Assembly: GCA_000711775.1 (NCBI GenBank)
Contig: ARYC01017570.1
Coordinates: forward strand, 17,468-81,467
Direction: 5' to 3'
DNA: 64,000 nucleotides
Origin: Oxytricha trifallax
Lineage: Eukaryota; Ciliophora; Spirotrichea; Sporadotrichida; Oxytrichidae
Shown here: positions 24,701 through 36,574 of the stretch, in pieces
Layout: every line of letters begins with the position of its first letter
How positions within the stretch are numbered: the first letter of the stretch is position 1
Program-made: the position numbers and the translations under genes
Notes under the pieces: model-generated
The model's database searches: none
The model's input: the letters and a program-made list of their open reading frames with translations, nothing else
Told to the model about the DNA's origin: nothing

Positions 24701-25870
24701 CTTAAAAAACTTTTTAGAAAACTAACTATCTGATAATTAATGAATTAAATTTATTAACAATTAACGTCGATATTATCAACTCAAATAATATTAAATTAAT
24801 GTATTAATTTAATATTGTTTTGCTATATTTTCACAGAATATTTTTAAGTTATGTTTGAGAATTTATTTTTATTAATTAAGTAAATTAGGCAAATGTATTT
24901 AAACAAAAATCTAGGCTTTCAAATTTATACTAAATAATTGATTAATATATTTTTAAGTCTTATTAAATTGTTAAAACTATTTTGCAAATAATTATTCAGG
25001 CAAATTATTATTTGAATATCTTTTACTTTTATCGAATTTATAATTTAAGATTATCTTCTTTTATTTATAAGATTTAGATTGTAAACTTAGCACAGTAGTT
25101 GATACCAAAAAATATTGTTATTAATGGATAATTTAGACGAATTCCAAATTTTCTTATCTCACAATTCCAATATTTTATAAACTAAAATTACTTTATTCTA
25201 AACAATTAATATTTGCTTCTCTATTTGTTAATGTCTAAAATATTTGCACTTTATCATAAAGCAATATTATAATAAAATTGCAATACAAAAAAAGAATAGA
25301 TTGTTTTAGTAATGATAATTTATTTCTTATGTATAATTAAATTTAAAATTTAATATCATTGAAACTTAGTGCCGAGAATTTTCCAATCATAAACAATATG
25401 ATGTTTTTTTTAATAATTTGAAATGCATAATTTGTTGGTCTTTACTATTAGCGATAGATTCTATTTTATTATATCTTAATTTACGCCAAATTTAAATTTT
25501 CTATGTTTAAAATTAAATACTTTCTAAGCTAGATCTGGTTACATTTTTATTTTATTTTATATAATTTTATTATTAATTTCTTTTATTCAATAATGTTCTA
25601 GCAATAAGATTAAAATAAAAAATATTCCAGAACACATTTTAAGGAATTTTTGTGCAATTAAAATCTAAAAAGTAAATATAATCAAAGTTACTCAATAAAG
25701 TTTTATAATAGACTATAACACTAGAGTTAAAGATTTAAAATAAATCAGTTGATTTGGAAGGTAATTTAAGTGAATTTTATCATAATATTTACAAGCAAGA
25801 AATCATTTATAATTTGTAGCCGATCAAGTGTAATTATTATCTCTTAATAAATAAATTAATATTAGATTAT
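21707..25870. other. AT-rich DNA around a small gene; otherwise nothing firm
   Basis: Apart from the gene at 22068-22653, only weak signals were seen. A 38-codon forward ORF at 23254-23370 (MRYFNKLNTPKKESENK) overlaps another coding-like frame. A reverse frame near 23650-23745 reads LFSKILGALVDISNSEDL. Short ATC/ATA repeats lie at 23985-24002. The remainder is featureless. Confidence 0.4.
22068..22653 (-). CDS. small spliced gene, unidentified
   Basis: ATG at 22651-22653 opens MSLNLRSNGMLDIVMSDF, then ITLWGLEPTDLNQAYHQW, QTKFNSCQFHNLISFL. The reading ends near 22495 at a possible donor (GTAAAAATAATC). An AT-rich intron to about 22345-22390 (TTTATAG) follows, and the second exon reads SYLDAILEKIAKEGIDNNC, SLTQQNIQMLNGSLRRKR, finally ETPRLSVIQYIENKLK with TGA at 22068-22070. 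The composition is convincing for a real protein of about 140-160 residues, but no family was recognised. The exact splice sites are uncertain. Confidence 0.45.
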
Positions 25871-25871
25871 T

Positions 25872-26010
25872 TAAATAAAGAATTAATTAGATAATTGATG
25901 TGAATTTATCTGATTATCAAAATGTTAATGAAGGGAAGTATAATTTTTCGCTTCATAAAGTCTTCGTCAAACAACTTAACGAGAAATAAAGCATTTTTAA
26001 ACTGGGGGTA
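25872..26010 (+). CDS. coding-like exon, unidentified
   Basis: A forward stretch reads IIDVNLSDYQNVNEGKYNF, SLHKVFVKQLNEKQSIFKLG, then meets GTATGT, a good splice donor at about 26007. It lies 320 bp upstream of the membrane-protein ORF starting at 26326 and might be a separate gene or an upstream exon. No family recognised. Confidence 0.3.
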
Positions 26011-26325
26011 TGTCCAAAAATCTTCTATTGACTCAATTTTGAATAAAAATAAAATGACCTGAATGATAAGAATTTTAAAAAAAAAGGTTTAAGCAAATTT
26101 TACACATGAAGTAATTCAAATTTAATTTTCAAAAGTAACTCTAGCATATTTAATTACTGAAATGCTTTTGAAAGTTTAAGCGCTATTTATTTATTAATAA
26201 ATGTATTGATAAATTTTAGCTTTAATAAATTTAGTTGTTTAAGTTTTAATTTTATTGATATAGTATGTTTATTTCGTTCAATTCATGTGCAGTATTAATC
26301 GAGTGTTCATTTTTAAAACTTAATA

Positions 26326-26574
26326 ATGGGCAAGAAAATATATTTTCTTCAGATTGACGATCACACTCAATTTGAGTAGTTAACTCATGCTTGTTTTTAT
26401 AACTTTCTTTATTACCCAAGTCCATTTCTATTATTCTTACTTGCGTTCTTTATTGGTTTATTTATTCATTATGCAGAGCAATTAAAGGTTAAAGTATATA
26501 AAATTTAATATTCTTTAAATATCTTATCTGATTTCTTCTAAATGAATCTATTGCTAGTAAATTAGCTGAAATGA
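26326..26574 (+). CDS. small membrane protein or N-terminal exon
   Basis: ATG at 26326 opens MGKKIYFLQIDDHTQFEQL, a hydrophilic head, then a hydrophobic helix YPSPFLLFLLAFFIGLFIHY. Unspliced, the ORF ends at TGA 26572-26574 (82 aa). A downstream stretch in another frame (KLAEMIAKLLKYVMNIIEY, to about 26645) looks coding and could be a second exon after a short intron; the sequence there ends in AG|GTACTC. One helix predicted by eye; the cellular membrane is unknown. Confidence 0.4.
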
Positions 26575-26829
26575 TTGCTAAATTATTAAAATATGTAATG
26601 AATATAATAGAATATGATATCAAAAGCAATCTTCAAAAATTAAGGTACTCTAATTATTCTCAAGTGTGTGATTAAAACATTTCAATGCGCCAAAGAAAAA
26701 TATTGCTATTACTTCAAAATGTATATTGTTAATTTGTAGTCGAATCTGTAGAAACTAATAACTTAAATTTATTAATAAGATAAGTTATAATTAAATTAAA
26801 CAGAGTTAAAAAATTACTACATGAAGAAC

Positions 26830-27737
26830 GAGAAAAGTACGTTCTCAAGATATGTCTAAAATGTCGCGTGGTAGTGGATAACTGAACTATCCTAAAATTC
26901 TCCTTACAACCCTAAGGAGTCAATTCGCGGTCTTGCCGGATTATTAACGAACCATCTCTCCAGAGACGATACTGAAGCGGTTCGTTCTGAAATCAAATTC
27001 TTCCACCCATGTGTTGATAAAAACTTGGTTAAGTACGAGAAATAAGTTTTAAGATGGAGTAGAGGTAAAGAAGAAATCAAGACAAGGTGTTCTTAGAAGA
27101 AGGTGACTCTGAAGAAGAAAACTGTGACTTCCAGATTCCAAATTGAGGGGTGCACATCACATTTCGCAAAAAAAAGGAACTGGAAAGAGCATGGACTACA
27201 AGGAATCTCTCACTATTAAATAGGTCCTCATTAACCTAGACCTCAATTAAGTAATGATGTCAAATTAACAACCTGACAGGCATATTGACCAGTAATATGA
27301 TCAAAATTTTGCGAATAATTCAAATAAGTATTAAATAGGAGAAAGATTAAGTACTTAATAAAATTATTATTAAATTAATATGGAGATGAGCATGATGGAA
27401 GACATCCAGGACATCCAATGCAACTCTGGAGATCTCGACCCACATTCAATCACCCACGAGAAAAATCCAACTAGTGAAAGTGTTTAGCGTAGAGAAAGCA
27501 ACAAAGCAACTGGCCTACATCTGAAAAGAAAGCAAATGAGTAAGGCAACCAGCAATCGATTGACTGTGTTTTCTCATAGCTTTTTTTAAACCGATTAGAA
27601 AGAAGAAGTTAACCTTCTTAAGGGGAAATAACTGGAAATGTTCCGGCTATATAAAAGAACTTGATCCATATCATTAATTATATACTCATACGACCTTGAG
27701 TCCTATATGTGAGTTAATCATTATTATTATTATTATA
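26830..27737 (+). mobile_element. retroelement relic with ATT tail (element delta)
   Basis: It ends in the same kind of ATT-repeat tail (27718-27737) preceded by ACCTTGAGTCC and GTGAGTTAATC, a divergent version of the 3' end of the other retroelements. Upstream lies a moderately GC-rich, frame-broken coding region: MSKMSRGSG, then SPYNPKESIRGLAGLLTNHL, SRDDTEAVRSEIKFFHP, an acidic LEEGDSEEENCDF, and KATGLHLKRKQMSKATSNR near the 3' end. It has no RT and no clear similarity to ORF1a/ORF1b, so it is a different ORF1-type element or a heavily decayed one. Confidence 0.5.
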
Positions 27738-28894
27738 AGATAAGTTTATAAATAACTTTGAATTGTTAAATATCTAAAGAACTTTTTGATGCCTCTAAGG
27801 TATAAATTACTTCCACCCATTCCCATACAAACAAGGGGACTTAATTTTAACTCATATAGCTAATGAAATCATCCATGCAAGACTCTTGTATGTTACTGGA
27901 TTTAATGCTAAATCATTTTTAATTTGATATCTTAGACACAAATATTTGGAATAAATTATCTAATGTAAATGGCATTTAATTTAAAAAGAAATTTTTAAAG
28001 TCTGTGAAGTTCTATTAATTTAAGAATTATTTTCTTTTGCTTCCCAATAACTATGAATTTATTTATTTAATTTTTTTACTCTTCAGTTTTTTAAGATTTT
28101 ATAATAAAATATAATCATTCCCTTCAATTATTTTAATTTTGGTAGTATTACTATTTTTAATCGAGATTGATTTATTTATGCGAGTTGTAACTTATTAGAG
28201 TAAGAGCTTTAATATTAATTTTTCTTAATTTATCTGAGCAACAAGAAAATTTCATTTAAGTTTCATTAAATATTGGGCAATCATTTTTTTAAATTGAGAT
28301 CATTTTTGAATTTTTAAAAGTATTTTAACTTTTTATTATAAAAAATAATCATATAAAAAAGAAATAACGAATCAATAAATTAAATATTATAAAAGAAATG
28401 ATTAATTTTCTTAAATTTTAGTAATTCTCTGGCTAAGTTTGCTTAACATTTTTAATCATAAAATACTATTAATTTGAGATTCTTTGGCTTTTGATATCTT
28501 GTTTAATTTTTTAAACTAATATCTCTCATAATTGTTTTTAATCACTCCTTTATTTAATTTTATCTATAGTATATATTTATGAATACTTCAATTAAAATGA
28601 TTATGCGATTCTAGATCAAATAAACCATATTTTTAAATAACTATTTGTTTTTTATGGTGATCGCATCAAATCAATATACTCTAAATAAGAATATTTAGGG
28701 CAACATTTTAATTCTTTAACTCGGAGATAAAATTTACATAAACTCTGGAAAGCTAGCACATCATAATAAATAATTAAAGTACTGAAAAAATACAAAGTAA
28801 AAAAGGAATATTTTTATACATGAAGAGTATTAATATTTTTATCAAGACTAAATTAATAATTTATAATTAATAATTATTTGCATTGAATTAGATT
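27738..28894. other. AT-rich spacer
   Basis: Very AT-rich. No gene, RNA or repeat recognised. Confidence 0.4.
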
Positions 28895-29308
28895 ATTATT
28901 GTAGGAATACATTCGAATTGTGGAAAACAAATAAAATTAAATTTAATATAAATCAAATTAGTGACAGTTAAAGTTGGCCAAATTTAACGATCTAGTCATT
29001 ATTCGATAGAGAATTCAAAATTAGCTGGACTATTATTATTAGCGGTACTATTTTATCTCATCCCTGGACCTAGTTAACTTGAGTGCATAATTTAAAGAAT
29101 TTAAAGTTATCTAATTAAACTTAAGTTAACTAGGTCCAGGGATGAGATAAAATAGTACCGCTAATAATAAAAGACCAGCTAATTATGAATTCTCTATCGA
29201 ATAATCCCTAGATCGTTAAATTAGGCTTACTTTAACTGTCATTAATTTGATTAATATTAAATTTAGTTTTATATATTTTCACCAATTCTTATGTATTCCT
29301 ACGATATT
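28895..29308. mobile_element. foldback element, copy E
   Basis: A 414 bp palindrome with ends TTGTAGGAATACATTCGAA and complement. Family motif present in both arms, with copy-specific changes shared by the arms: TATTATTATTAGCGGTAC and CATCCCTGGACCTAGTTAAC on one side, the exact mirror on the other. These differences from copies A, B and D occur in both arms at once. Confidence 0.85.
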
Positions 29309-32300
29309 GTAGTTTTTAATTTTTAATATTGGTAGACATTTTTATTTTTAATAATTAAATATAAAGATTTCGTTGAAGGTTTTAAACTCATATTAGACTC
29401 TACAACATTTATTTACAGATTAGAAAATATTATTGGCATCATATTTTATTTCCTAATTAATCTTTTGACTGTCTATTATTTGGTATCTTTTATTCTATAT
29501 TTGTGAGATGGTATATTGTAAACTATTAGTCACAACGCATTAATTTATTTACTTTCATATTATTATGTATTATCTTTTCAGAGAGTAACTATTTCTAAGC
29601 AGTTTTACAAATGCGATTTGAAATTTATAATTGCTCAATAATTGAAAAGATATAAAATTAGGAAAAAAGGGAAATTATAAGGAGATTAGTCAAATAGAGA
29701 GACTGGTCGATCTGGACGGTACTTTCAATTGAGGCACTATTTAAATGTTATACTTCATTTATAATGAGAATAATTTGTAATTAAAATTATCAGAGTATAA
29801 ATTTAAATCTAATTTTTCATATATGATGAGCAAATTCATTTTTAATTATGGTAATCAATCTTTTCTTACTTTATTTACTTAAATGGCTTTTAATAAACTC
29901 GGTTAAAGAAAAAATGATAATTTGATATGATTCAAATATACAAAATAATAGAGTCTTAATATTTAAATTATAACAAGGCTCCATCAAATTAAATTTGAAG
30001 ATTGATTAAGAATTTAAAGATTTCAGAATAATCTTAGAATTTTATAAAAACATTATATTTTTTAGTTAAAAATATATAATAAAGGTGTAAATTATCAACA
30101 ATAAATAAATTAAAGGAATATAAATTTATAAATAGCTTATATATTACTTTTCTAATATTAATAAATCTATAATTTATTATAGAAGGAGAACTCGAATATG
30201 GATTCAAGCACTTGATGAGAAAATAGATAAATCTTTTGATTCAATCTGCCTTCTAATTTAATATTAATATATATCTCAAGTAAGATAAATTATAAAATAA
30301 ATGATAATGTTATATAGTTATATTTAGAATGACCAGCTAAATTTACAGTTGTACTTATTTATTTAACATGAATTTCAATAAATTAACTATTTTAAAGCTT
30401 CAAGTCATTCATCTTTATTTTAAACCTAGAATTTCTATTCCTAATTTCTTTCATATTGTTATTATTATTATTATTATTTTTATTATTATAATACATAAGA
30501 GTTAGAAGAAATTCATATTTCTCTTTAATTAATAAATTGAAAACAAATTAACAGATTTATAGATCTTCACCTCAATACAATAATTTAGCATTAAAATGAG
30601 TGATAAAAGTGTTACTATTACTATAGATAATAAGATTGTGAAATAAATTACATCAATAATTAATTAGGTTGTCTTGAATATTAATGTTGTGGATTGTGTT
30701 TGTAATAGATTAAAATTTAAGAAATTAATCGAGCTTTTAAATTATCATTGATTAGTTATTATAAGAGATTAAAGATTAATTAAATTCTTGGATAGTTTAA
30801 TTATTATAATTCAATTTATTCATCCCCTCTTTTAATCTATTGTTATTGTATTTATTGGTTAACAATACCGAGCCTTTAATTTTCAAGTCGTCACTTCTCA
30901 TTTTAATATAAATAATTACGACAACCTATGTTTTTGATCTCGAGAAAATTTAAGTTATTTTTCTCAATCAGTTTGTTAATTCTTATCGAGCTGGTTATCT
31001 TTCAAATAAGTAATTAGACAGTCAATTTTTGAATAATGGTATTTATATTATTGGCTCTTTACTTTAATTTTAAGTTTAATCAAGATTTCATTGAGATTTA
31101 TGAACTCGTTATACCTCTATGAGTTAGTGGTTGCTTTTTTATTTTAATTTAGAGCTCAATATTATAAATATTCAGATTATTAATTAAAATTGTTATGGTC
31201 AGGTATATATATTGAAGTTATGGTAGCTCTACATTTTTAAAATTTAATTTTATATTTTTTTAAATTATAGTGAATCTTTAATTATTTCAATTTCTTTTAA
31301 AATATAAAATATTAATTAACATTTTCTTATATACAGTTATTTAAATTTTTATAGAATTTTAATGTAAATACTAAAATTATAACTATGAATTTATATTCTA
31401 AAAAATTCATTTGAAGATATTTTTATTCTGTTTAAGTAAAATTTTAAGTATTTTATCTTGGATAAATTTATCTACTTAATGAGATTTTCGAGGTCTCGAG
31501 GCTCACGATAAAGTGAGCTTAATCTTTATCAGATTACTTTACCTTTAATTACTAATTTTTTAAATATGGCTTAATACTCTGCCATTTATCTGATATAATA
31601 AAAACATTCAATGGAAATTTTATGACTTTAGCCCTTTTAATTTTGCCTCAGTAAATATTCAACTTTTTTTATTATTGGTTGACTTTTATCATAATGCTTT
31701 TTTTAGTAAGTTGAATCAATATTTATTTAAATCGAATAATTCTTATAATTTTTCGTTACTTTTATTAAGGATATTTGCTATATTAATTTTAAATATATAA
31801 AAATAATTATAAACTTTATAGTCCACAACTGTTATCATTAAATTTTTAGTATGAAACTCCTGAATTTTGTTAGAGATGGAGATTTTTTATTTTACTTTAC
31901 ATTTAAGATAACAAAAAAAGTGACAAGAATAATATATAAATATATTGCTGTAAATAGTTGTCAACTATATTTAAAATGAGGATTGGAATTACTTTTAATT
32001 GATTTCTTTGTTATTTTAATTATCTTGTCAATTTTATTTAAACAATAATTTTTTTATAAGCGTAATAATTGAGAAGCTAAAATTGTATTTTATGACATAA
32101 TTTATGATTATTTCGGGCTAAATTGCATTTTATAGTCAATAATTAGGTTAAAATTGGGAATCTAAAATTCAATAGTAGGTATCTTAATTTACCATAAATG
32201 AACTATTAAAAATCAATAAGATTTTGAAAAATTCCCTATGTATTTAAACGTTTAACAAGGGAATTATAAAAAAATATATATGTAAGGAATAGTGTGTTAA

Positions 32301-32480
32301 ACTATATAATATAAATAAACTCAAAAGATTATCCTGAAAAAATTATAATTATATTTTAAAATATTATTTTTACCTTTTACTTTTGATGAAAATAATGATT
32401 ATATTTTCCAAGATTTTAACAATAAAATCTTTCGTCGATCTGTTTCTTGTTGTAAATTTGACTACTTAGGTGATAGATGG
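29309..32480. other. AT-rich DNA with one coding-like stretch
   Basis: The only notable segment is on the reverse strand at about 30650-31140: YNEFINLNEILIKLKIKVKS, YSKIDCLITYLKDNQLDKN, then in another frame MRSDDLKIKGSVLLTNKYNN. It could be a decayed small gene. A GCTCAC-GATAAA-GTGAGC stem lies at about 31501-31518. A TTA repeat lies at 30459-30487 but has no retroelement end beside it. Confidence 0.35.
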
Positions 32481-32679
32481 GGAAATTAAAGTGATTCTAA
32501 TTTTTCAAAAAGAGAGAAGACAGGACAGTGCGAAACAGGCTAAATGAATGACTTTATTCAAAAGTAATAAAAAAAAATCGTATCAACAAGCCAAAGACAG
32601 GTACCACTATCCCTTTATGGATTTTTTTGTTATTTTATGGTGGATCGGTCTGAGAAAAATAAATTAAATTTACTCAAGA

Positions 32680-33010
32680 TTAAAATCATGGTAGACTTAA
32701 AATCCAAAATTACTTTAATTCAAATCTAAATAGATTAAAAGGGACCTCTCAATTCTAGCTACCCTTTATTATTATTGGAAAATTCAAGATTCATCCCAAA
32801 GAACCAGAATTTTGATTTTAGCTTACCCCAAAACAGTAAAAAAACATTTTTTTTGTAAGAGAAGAAATAAATTTACTCTAGAAACATTTCATCTTATTAT
32901 TGCGCTATCCAGATAGTAAATTAAATGCAGGGTTTAGAAATATTTTCAAAAACCTACTTAAAGTTATTAAAAATTCATTAATTTAATTTAATTTTAAACT
33001 TTATTACATG
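32680..33010. repeat. decayed arm of a long foldback-family element
   Basis: The sequence at 32735-32970 parallels 15100-15330 inside the 2 kb family member in the same order (CAATTCTAGCTACC; ACAGTAAAA; TAAATTTACTCTA; GCAGGGTTTAGAAATATTTT against CAGGATTTGGAGATATTTTC). It is a second, degraded copy of that left arm, lying just upstream of copy F. Confidence 0.45.
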
Positions 33011-33278
33011 TATTGCTGCAATACTAAATCCCTACCGCGATTGTAGAGCAAAAATCCAAAATTCATTCGTAAAATTGGATCTTTCACATTGAATCATTTT
33101 AAAGTTCCGCTTAAGGGGTGAAAATTAGTATTAGTAGTATTGAGTTTTGGTATTTGACATGTCGTAATTTAATTCTTAGAGGTTGATATTGATGATTTAA
33201 TATATTGTTGAAAATAACATGTTAAATCTATTTTGTTTGTAACAAAATAATTATCTATTGTGATATATTTTATTTTAA

Positions 33279-33698
33279 ATATTGTAGGAATACATTCGAA
33301 TTTGGAAAATGAATTAAAATTAAAATTAATTAATTATTAATTGCCTTCAGTTAAGTTTTTGGAAAATGTCTCCAAACCCTAACAATATTATACTCTCTGG
33401 ATAGCGCATTAAAAATGAGACGGTGGTTGTTATTGCTATAATGAATTTATCTATACTCCCAAGCGAGAAAAACCCATTATACTGTTATTAGGAGATAGCT
33501 CAAAATCAAAATATCTCGTTCCTGGGATGATTCAAGAATATTGCCATTAGTAAAGTCTAGCTAAAATTGCGGGATCTACCATAAAATCAATTTAGATTCG
33601 AATTTTGAGTCACTTTGGATTTGACAACTTCCAATAATTTAATAATTATTTTATTTAATTCTAATTCATTTTCCCAAATCGAATGTGTTCCTACAATA
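33279..33698. mobile_element. foldback element, copy F (divergent subfamily)
   Basis: The ends TTGTAGGAATACATTCGAAT and complement (33671-33697) are intact, but the inner arms differ from copies A-E. The right arm (CTAGCTAAAATTGCGGGATC, TTTGAGTCACTTTGGAT) is the complement of the left arm of the 2 kb element at 15050-15130, while the left arm carries CCAAACCCTAACAATATTAT like copies A and D. It is therefore a mosaic of two subfamilies. Confidence 0.7.
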
Positions 33699-34762
33699 AT
33701 GCAAAAAAATACTTTTTTTGGGGAAATTAAATAATTAAAAATAAATTTCAATAAGTATATAAATTTATCAATTGTTTTCTTAATTATTTATAATGAATAG
33801 TACATTAGAAAAAAACGAGAGTTAATTTTACTAATGAATATAAACCAAATTGTTATTAAAATAACATTTTTGTTTATAAAATGATAAATAAATTTTTTAG
33901 CTTAAAATAAATATTTATGCTAATAGCTTAAAATAATGTTAGACATTTATACTTAATAATTATAGTTCTCTTTGTAAGAAAATTTTCATATAAAATTGTT
34001 TATTAGCAAAGTTAATTTATTTGAGTTCTAAATAAATTGAGATAAATTGATTGAATTTTTTTTTCTTGAGAAATATTTATAGCATAAATCTATAGAGGTC
34101 ATAAATTTTAATAAAATTAATGTTATTCAAGAGGATAAAATACTTTCTCACAAATTTCTGGTATTATAAATAAAATACCAGAATTTTAATATTTAAATAA
34201 TAAACTTTAACTTATTTAATTATAAAACTTTGCACAATATCTTATATAAGAATAGTTTAGAAATCAAAATTAAATATTTAGATTAAAATGAATAGAAAAA
34301 AAGAGTCAGTAGATTAAATTAAATAATAATAGTTTTGAAATAATGTATTAATAAATAATGACTTAGAGTATTTTTAAATTCATCATATAATGTAAATATA
34401 TTAATTTTGGCACAAATTGTTATTTTAATTTACTTCAGTTATTGATTTGGCTTATATTCACTAATTGAGAAGACTTAAATACTATTATGCTCTACTAAAC
34501 TTATTATTGAGGTCAATATCAACATTAAAATAATATAAATATTGAACTCAAAATATTCATGCATACAATATTATAATATAATTACATATTAATAATACAT
34601 ATTCAACATAAAAGATACCTAAGGTTCTTGTTGAAATATTAGTTTAATTAACAATTTAGACTTGGTTTAATTATTTCTTGAGACTTATGAATTTCCTAGA
34701 GGAGAAATTACTATAATATGGGATTATAATAAACCAACATTTTTATAATTAATTGCAATTAT
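33699..34762. other. AT-rich spacer
   Basis: About 83% AT. Nothing recognisable. Confidence 0.4.
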
Positions 34763-34770
34763 ATAATAAT

Positions 34771-34855
34771 ATGATCACATTGAGGTCTCTGGGGACCCCC
34801 GATCAAAATTGCTTTTAGTGCAAATAAGGGACATGCCCTTTTAGTTACTTGGAGA
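34771..34855 (-). other. conserved 3' hairpin region of element beta
   Basis: Same order of stem-loops as in elements alpha and gamma, with different stem sequences (TTGC/GCAA here, TAGTG/CACTA in alpha, TATATA/TATATA in gamma). Confidence 0.5.
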
Positions 34856-34877
34856 TTCTCTCTTCTATACTCAGTCT

Positions 34878-35513
34878 TCATCTTCTTCTGTTATTTCTTC
34901 TCTTTCCTCCTCTTCCTTTTCCTTTGGTTCTTCTTTGGTTGTTTCTTCTCTTACCACCTCTTATGGGCTTAGAGTGAAGGATTTAGACTGTTTCTCCTTG
35001 ATCCTTGAACTTAAATTACGTGTCGATTTGTTTGACATTGATTGAGAATTTGAGTTCCTTGGATGCTATGAAATCCTTGCATCTTGTGGTGATGAGATAT
35101 ATGAAGTCACTCTTCATAAAGTATGTGTGTTTTTGGAGACATTTGATGTAGATTTCTACCTTGTTTAGGTGTTAGTGGTAGTCTGCTGATACTGAGAGTC
35201 AGCTGAGTTCATTAGCTATGATATTTTTCATGAGAATCACTGTTAAAAGTCTAAAAAATTAGGTTACAATAGGTTTTGAGTCGTGCATTGAGCCTGTTTT
35301 TTCCTTAATCTCAGTTCCTAGTTGGGTATCATCCATGTTTAACCATTTTAGTAGGTCATCTTTGGAAAGCTTTTGTAGCATGGCATTAATGACTATGGAG
35401 AACTTTTTAATTTTATTAAAGAGCGATGTATTGATAGTGTTGAGCCAGATTGATATGCATGATTCTCTTGTGTCGAATCTCTCTATCAGTTGTGCTTTAG
35501 TGATAGTCTGCAT
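34878..35513 (-). CDS. retroelement ORF1b with Arg/Lys-rich tail (one internal TGA)
   Basis: ATG 35513 opens MQTITKAQLIERFDTRESC. The frame reaches TGA 34878-34880 (212 codons) with a single internal TGA at about 35199-35201, at a position where the sister copy appears to have TGC (Cys). The C-terminus is extremely basic (GGKRRNNQRRTKGKGRGGKR). This looks like an RNA-binding protein inactivated by one point mutation. Context: second ORF of an RT-less element. Confidence 0.55.
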
Positions 35514-36328
35514 ATCTTTATAGTTAATAGTTTAATAATTATAATCCTGGTCTTAATTTTTATTATTTAGTACTAAATTTTAAGGTTCAACTTTTAATTA
35601 TTAATTTGGTATTTAGGACTATCTTTTCCGATGACGTATTTGACGTTTGCATCTTCGCAAATTTTGCGGACGTGATTCCTGAATCCTTCTGAGTGTTCGG
35701 ATTGGCTCTCTATGTAATAGGTGTGCTGACTAGAATTTTACTCCATGGAGGCTTCTTAGTCATAAGCGTCGTATTCTTGTTTTTCTTCCTCTGTACTCCA
35801 TTCGTCTGCGTTCTCGGAGTATAGTACCTTTTTTGTTATTAGGTTTAGGTTTCTGATGGAGTTATTGAGGTTGTTTTCGTATTCTCGGTACTTTTTCTCG
35901 AAGTCTTCGAGCTCTTTTTGATGTTAACTATCTCTGATCACATAGTGATCAGTTTGAGCGACTTCTTGTGGTGGGGAAGCTGGTATTTCGATTACAGGAT
36001 CTTTAGTTTAAGGTCTGATAAATCGGTTGTTTATGGCTGCTAGTCTCCACATCTGAAAGAGTTATTAGGTCAAGAGTTGATCTTAGTCATCTTTGATTTC
36101 TTAGTTGTATTGTAGCTTAGTAAGGTGTATTTAAAATTAGTTAAGTATATTGTAGCCTTTCCTAATGAGCTTTCTAGCGATGAATGTTAGAATTTCTAGC
36201 ATGTGTAGTCCCCACTATTCTCTGTTGTTCTTTATGATATCAAATGTGTATTAGGCTAGGTGATGTGTTTGGTTATTTTCCACATCTACCTATATGATAT
36301 CTCTTTGTGTTTTGCTCAGTATACCCAT
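35486..36328 (-). CDS. retroelement ORF1a protein, 280 aa
   Basis: Intact from ATG 36328 (MGILSKTQR) to TGA 35486-35488 with numerous TAA/TAG Gln codons. It aligns by eye with the 244-aa ORF1a of element alpha at the start (MGIL), at GLHMLE and at NNRFIRP/NNKFIKP. A central coiled-coil-like stretch (HQKELEDFEKKYREYENN) and acidic ENADEWSTEEEKQEYDAYD follow. Likely forms multimers or binds element RNA; no known fold was recognised. The stop overlaps the start of ORF1b, which suggests coupled translation or termination-reinitiation. Confidence 0.65.
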
Positions 36329-36574
36329 TCTGTGTTTCTTATTTAATATGATTTGCAATTCTTTAATGATTAATAAGAGAAATGGCCTTGTCTGAATAAG
36401 TAAAATCACAAACTTCTTGAATTTATATATAGTAATTTATTTATAATATTCGTAGAAATATTCATTTATATAATCTGATAAATTTCTAGTAAAACAGATA
36501 TTTTTTAAATCAATTTTATAAATAATTACATTAAATAACCAATTATTATTAAAATAGAACTAAACTAAAAACAT

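Larger units (their letters stand above)
34763..36345 (-). mobile_element. non-LTR-type retroelement without RT (element beta)
   Basis: Sister of the element at 18365-19990: ORF1a (36328-35486), ORF1b (35513-34878) overlapping it by 28 bp, a 3' region with AAGGG-CATGT-CCCTT and TTGC-ACTAAAA-GCAA stem-loops, GGGGGTCCCC and a short ATT tail at the left edge. The tail is shorter than in alpha. Its 5' end lies about 200 bp from the 5' end of the RT-bearing element at 36545, facing away. Confidence 0.7.

Noticed and set aside
30459..30487. ATT repeat as another retroelement tail
   Set aside because: The sequence beside it lacks the CCTTGAG/GATGTGGATTAATT block and hairpins found at true tails.
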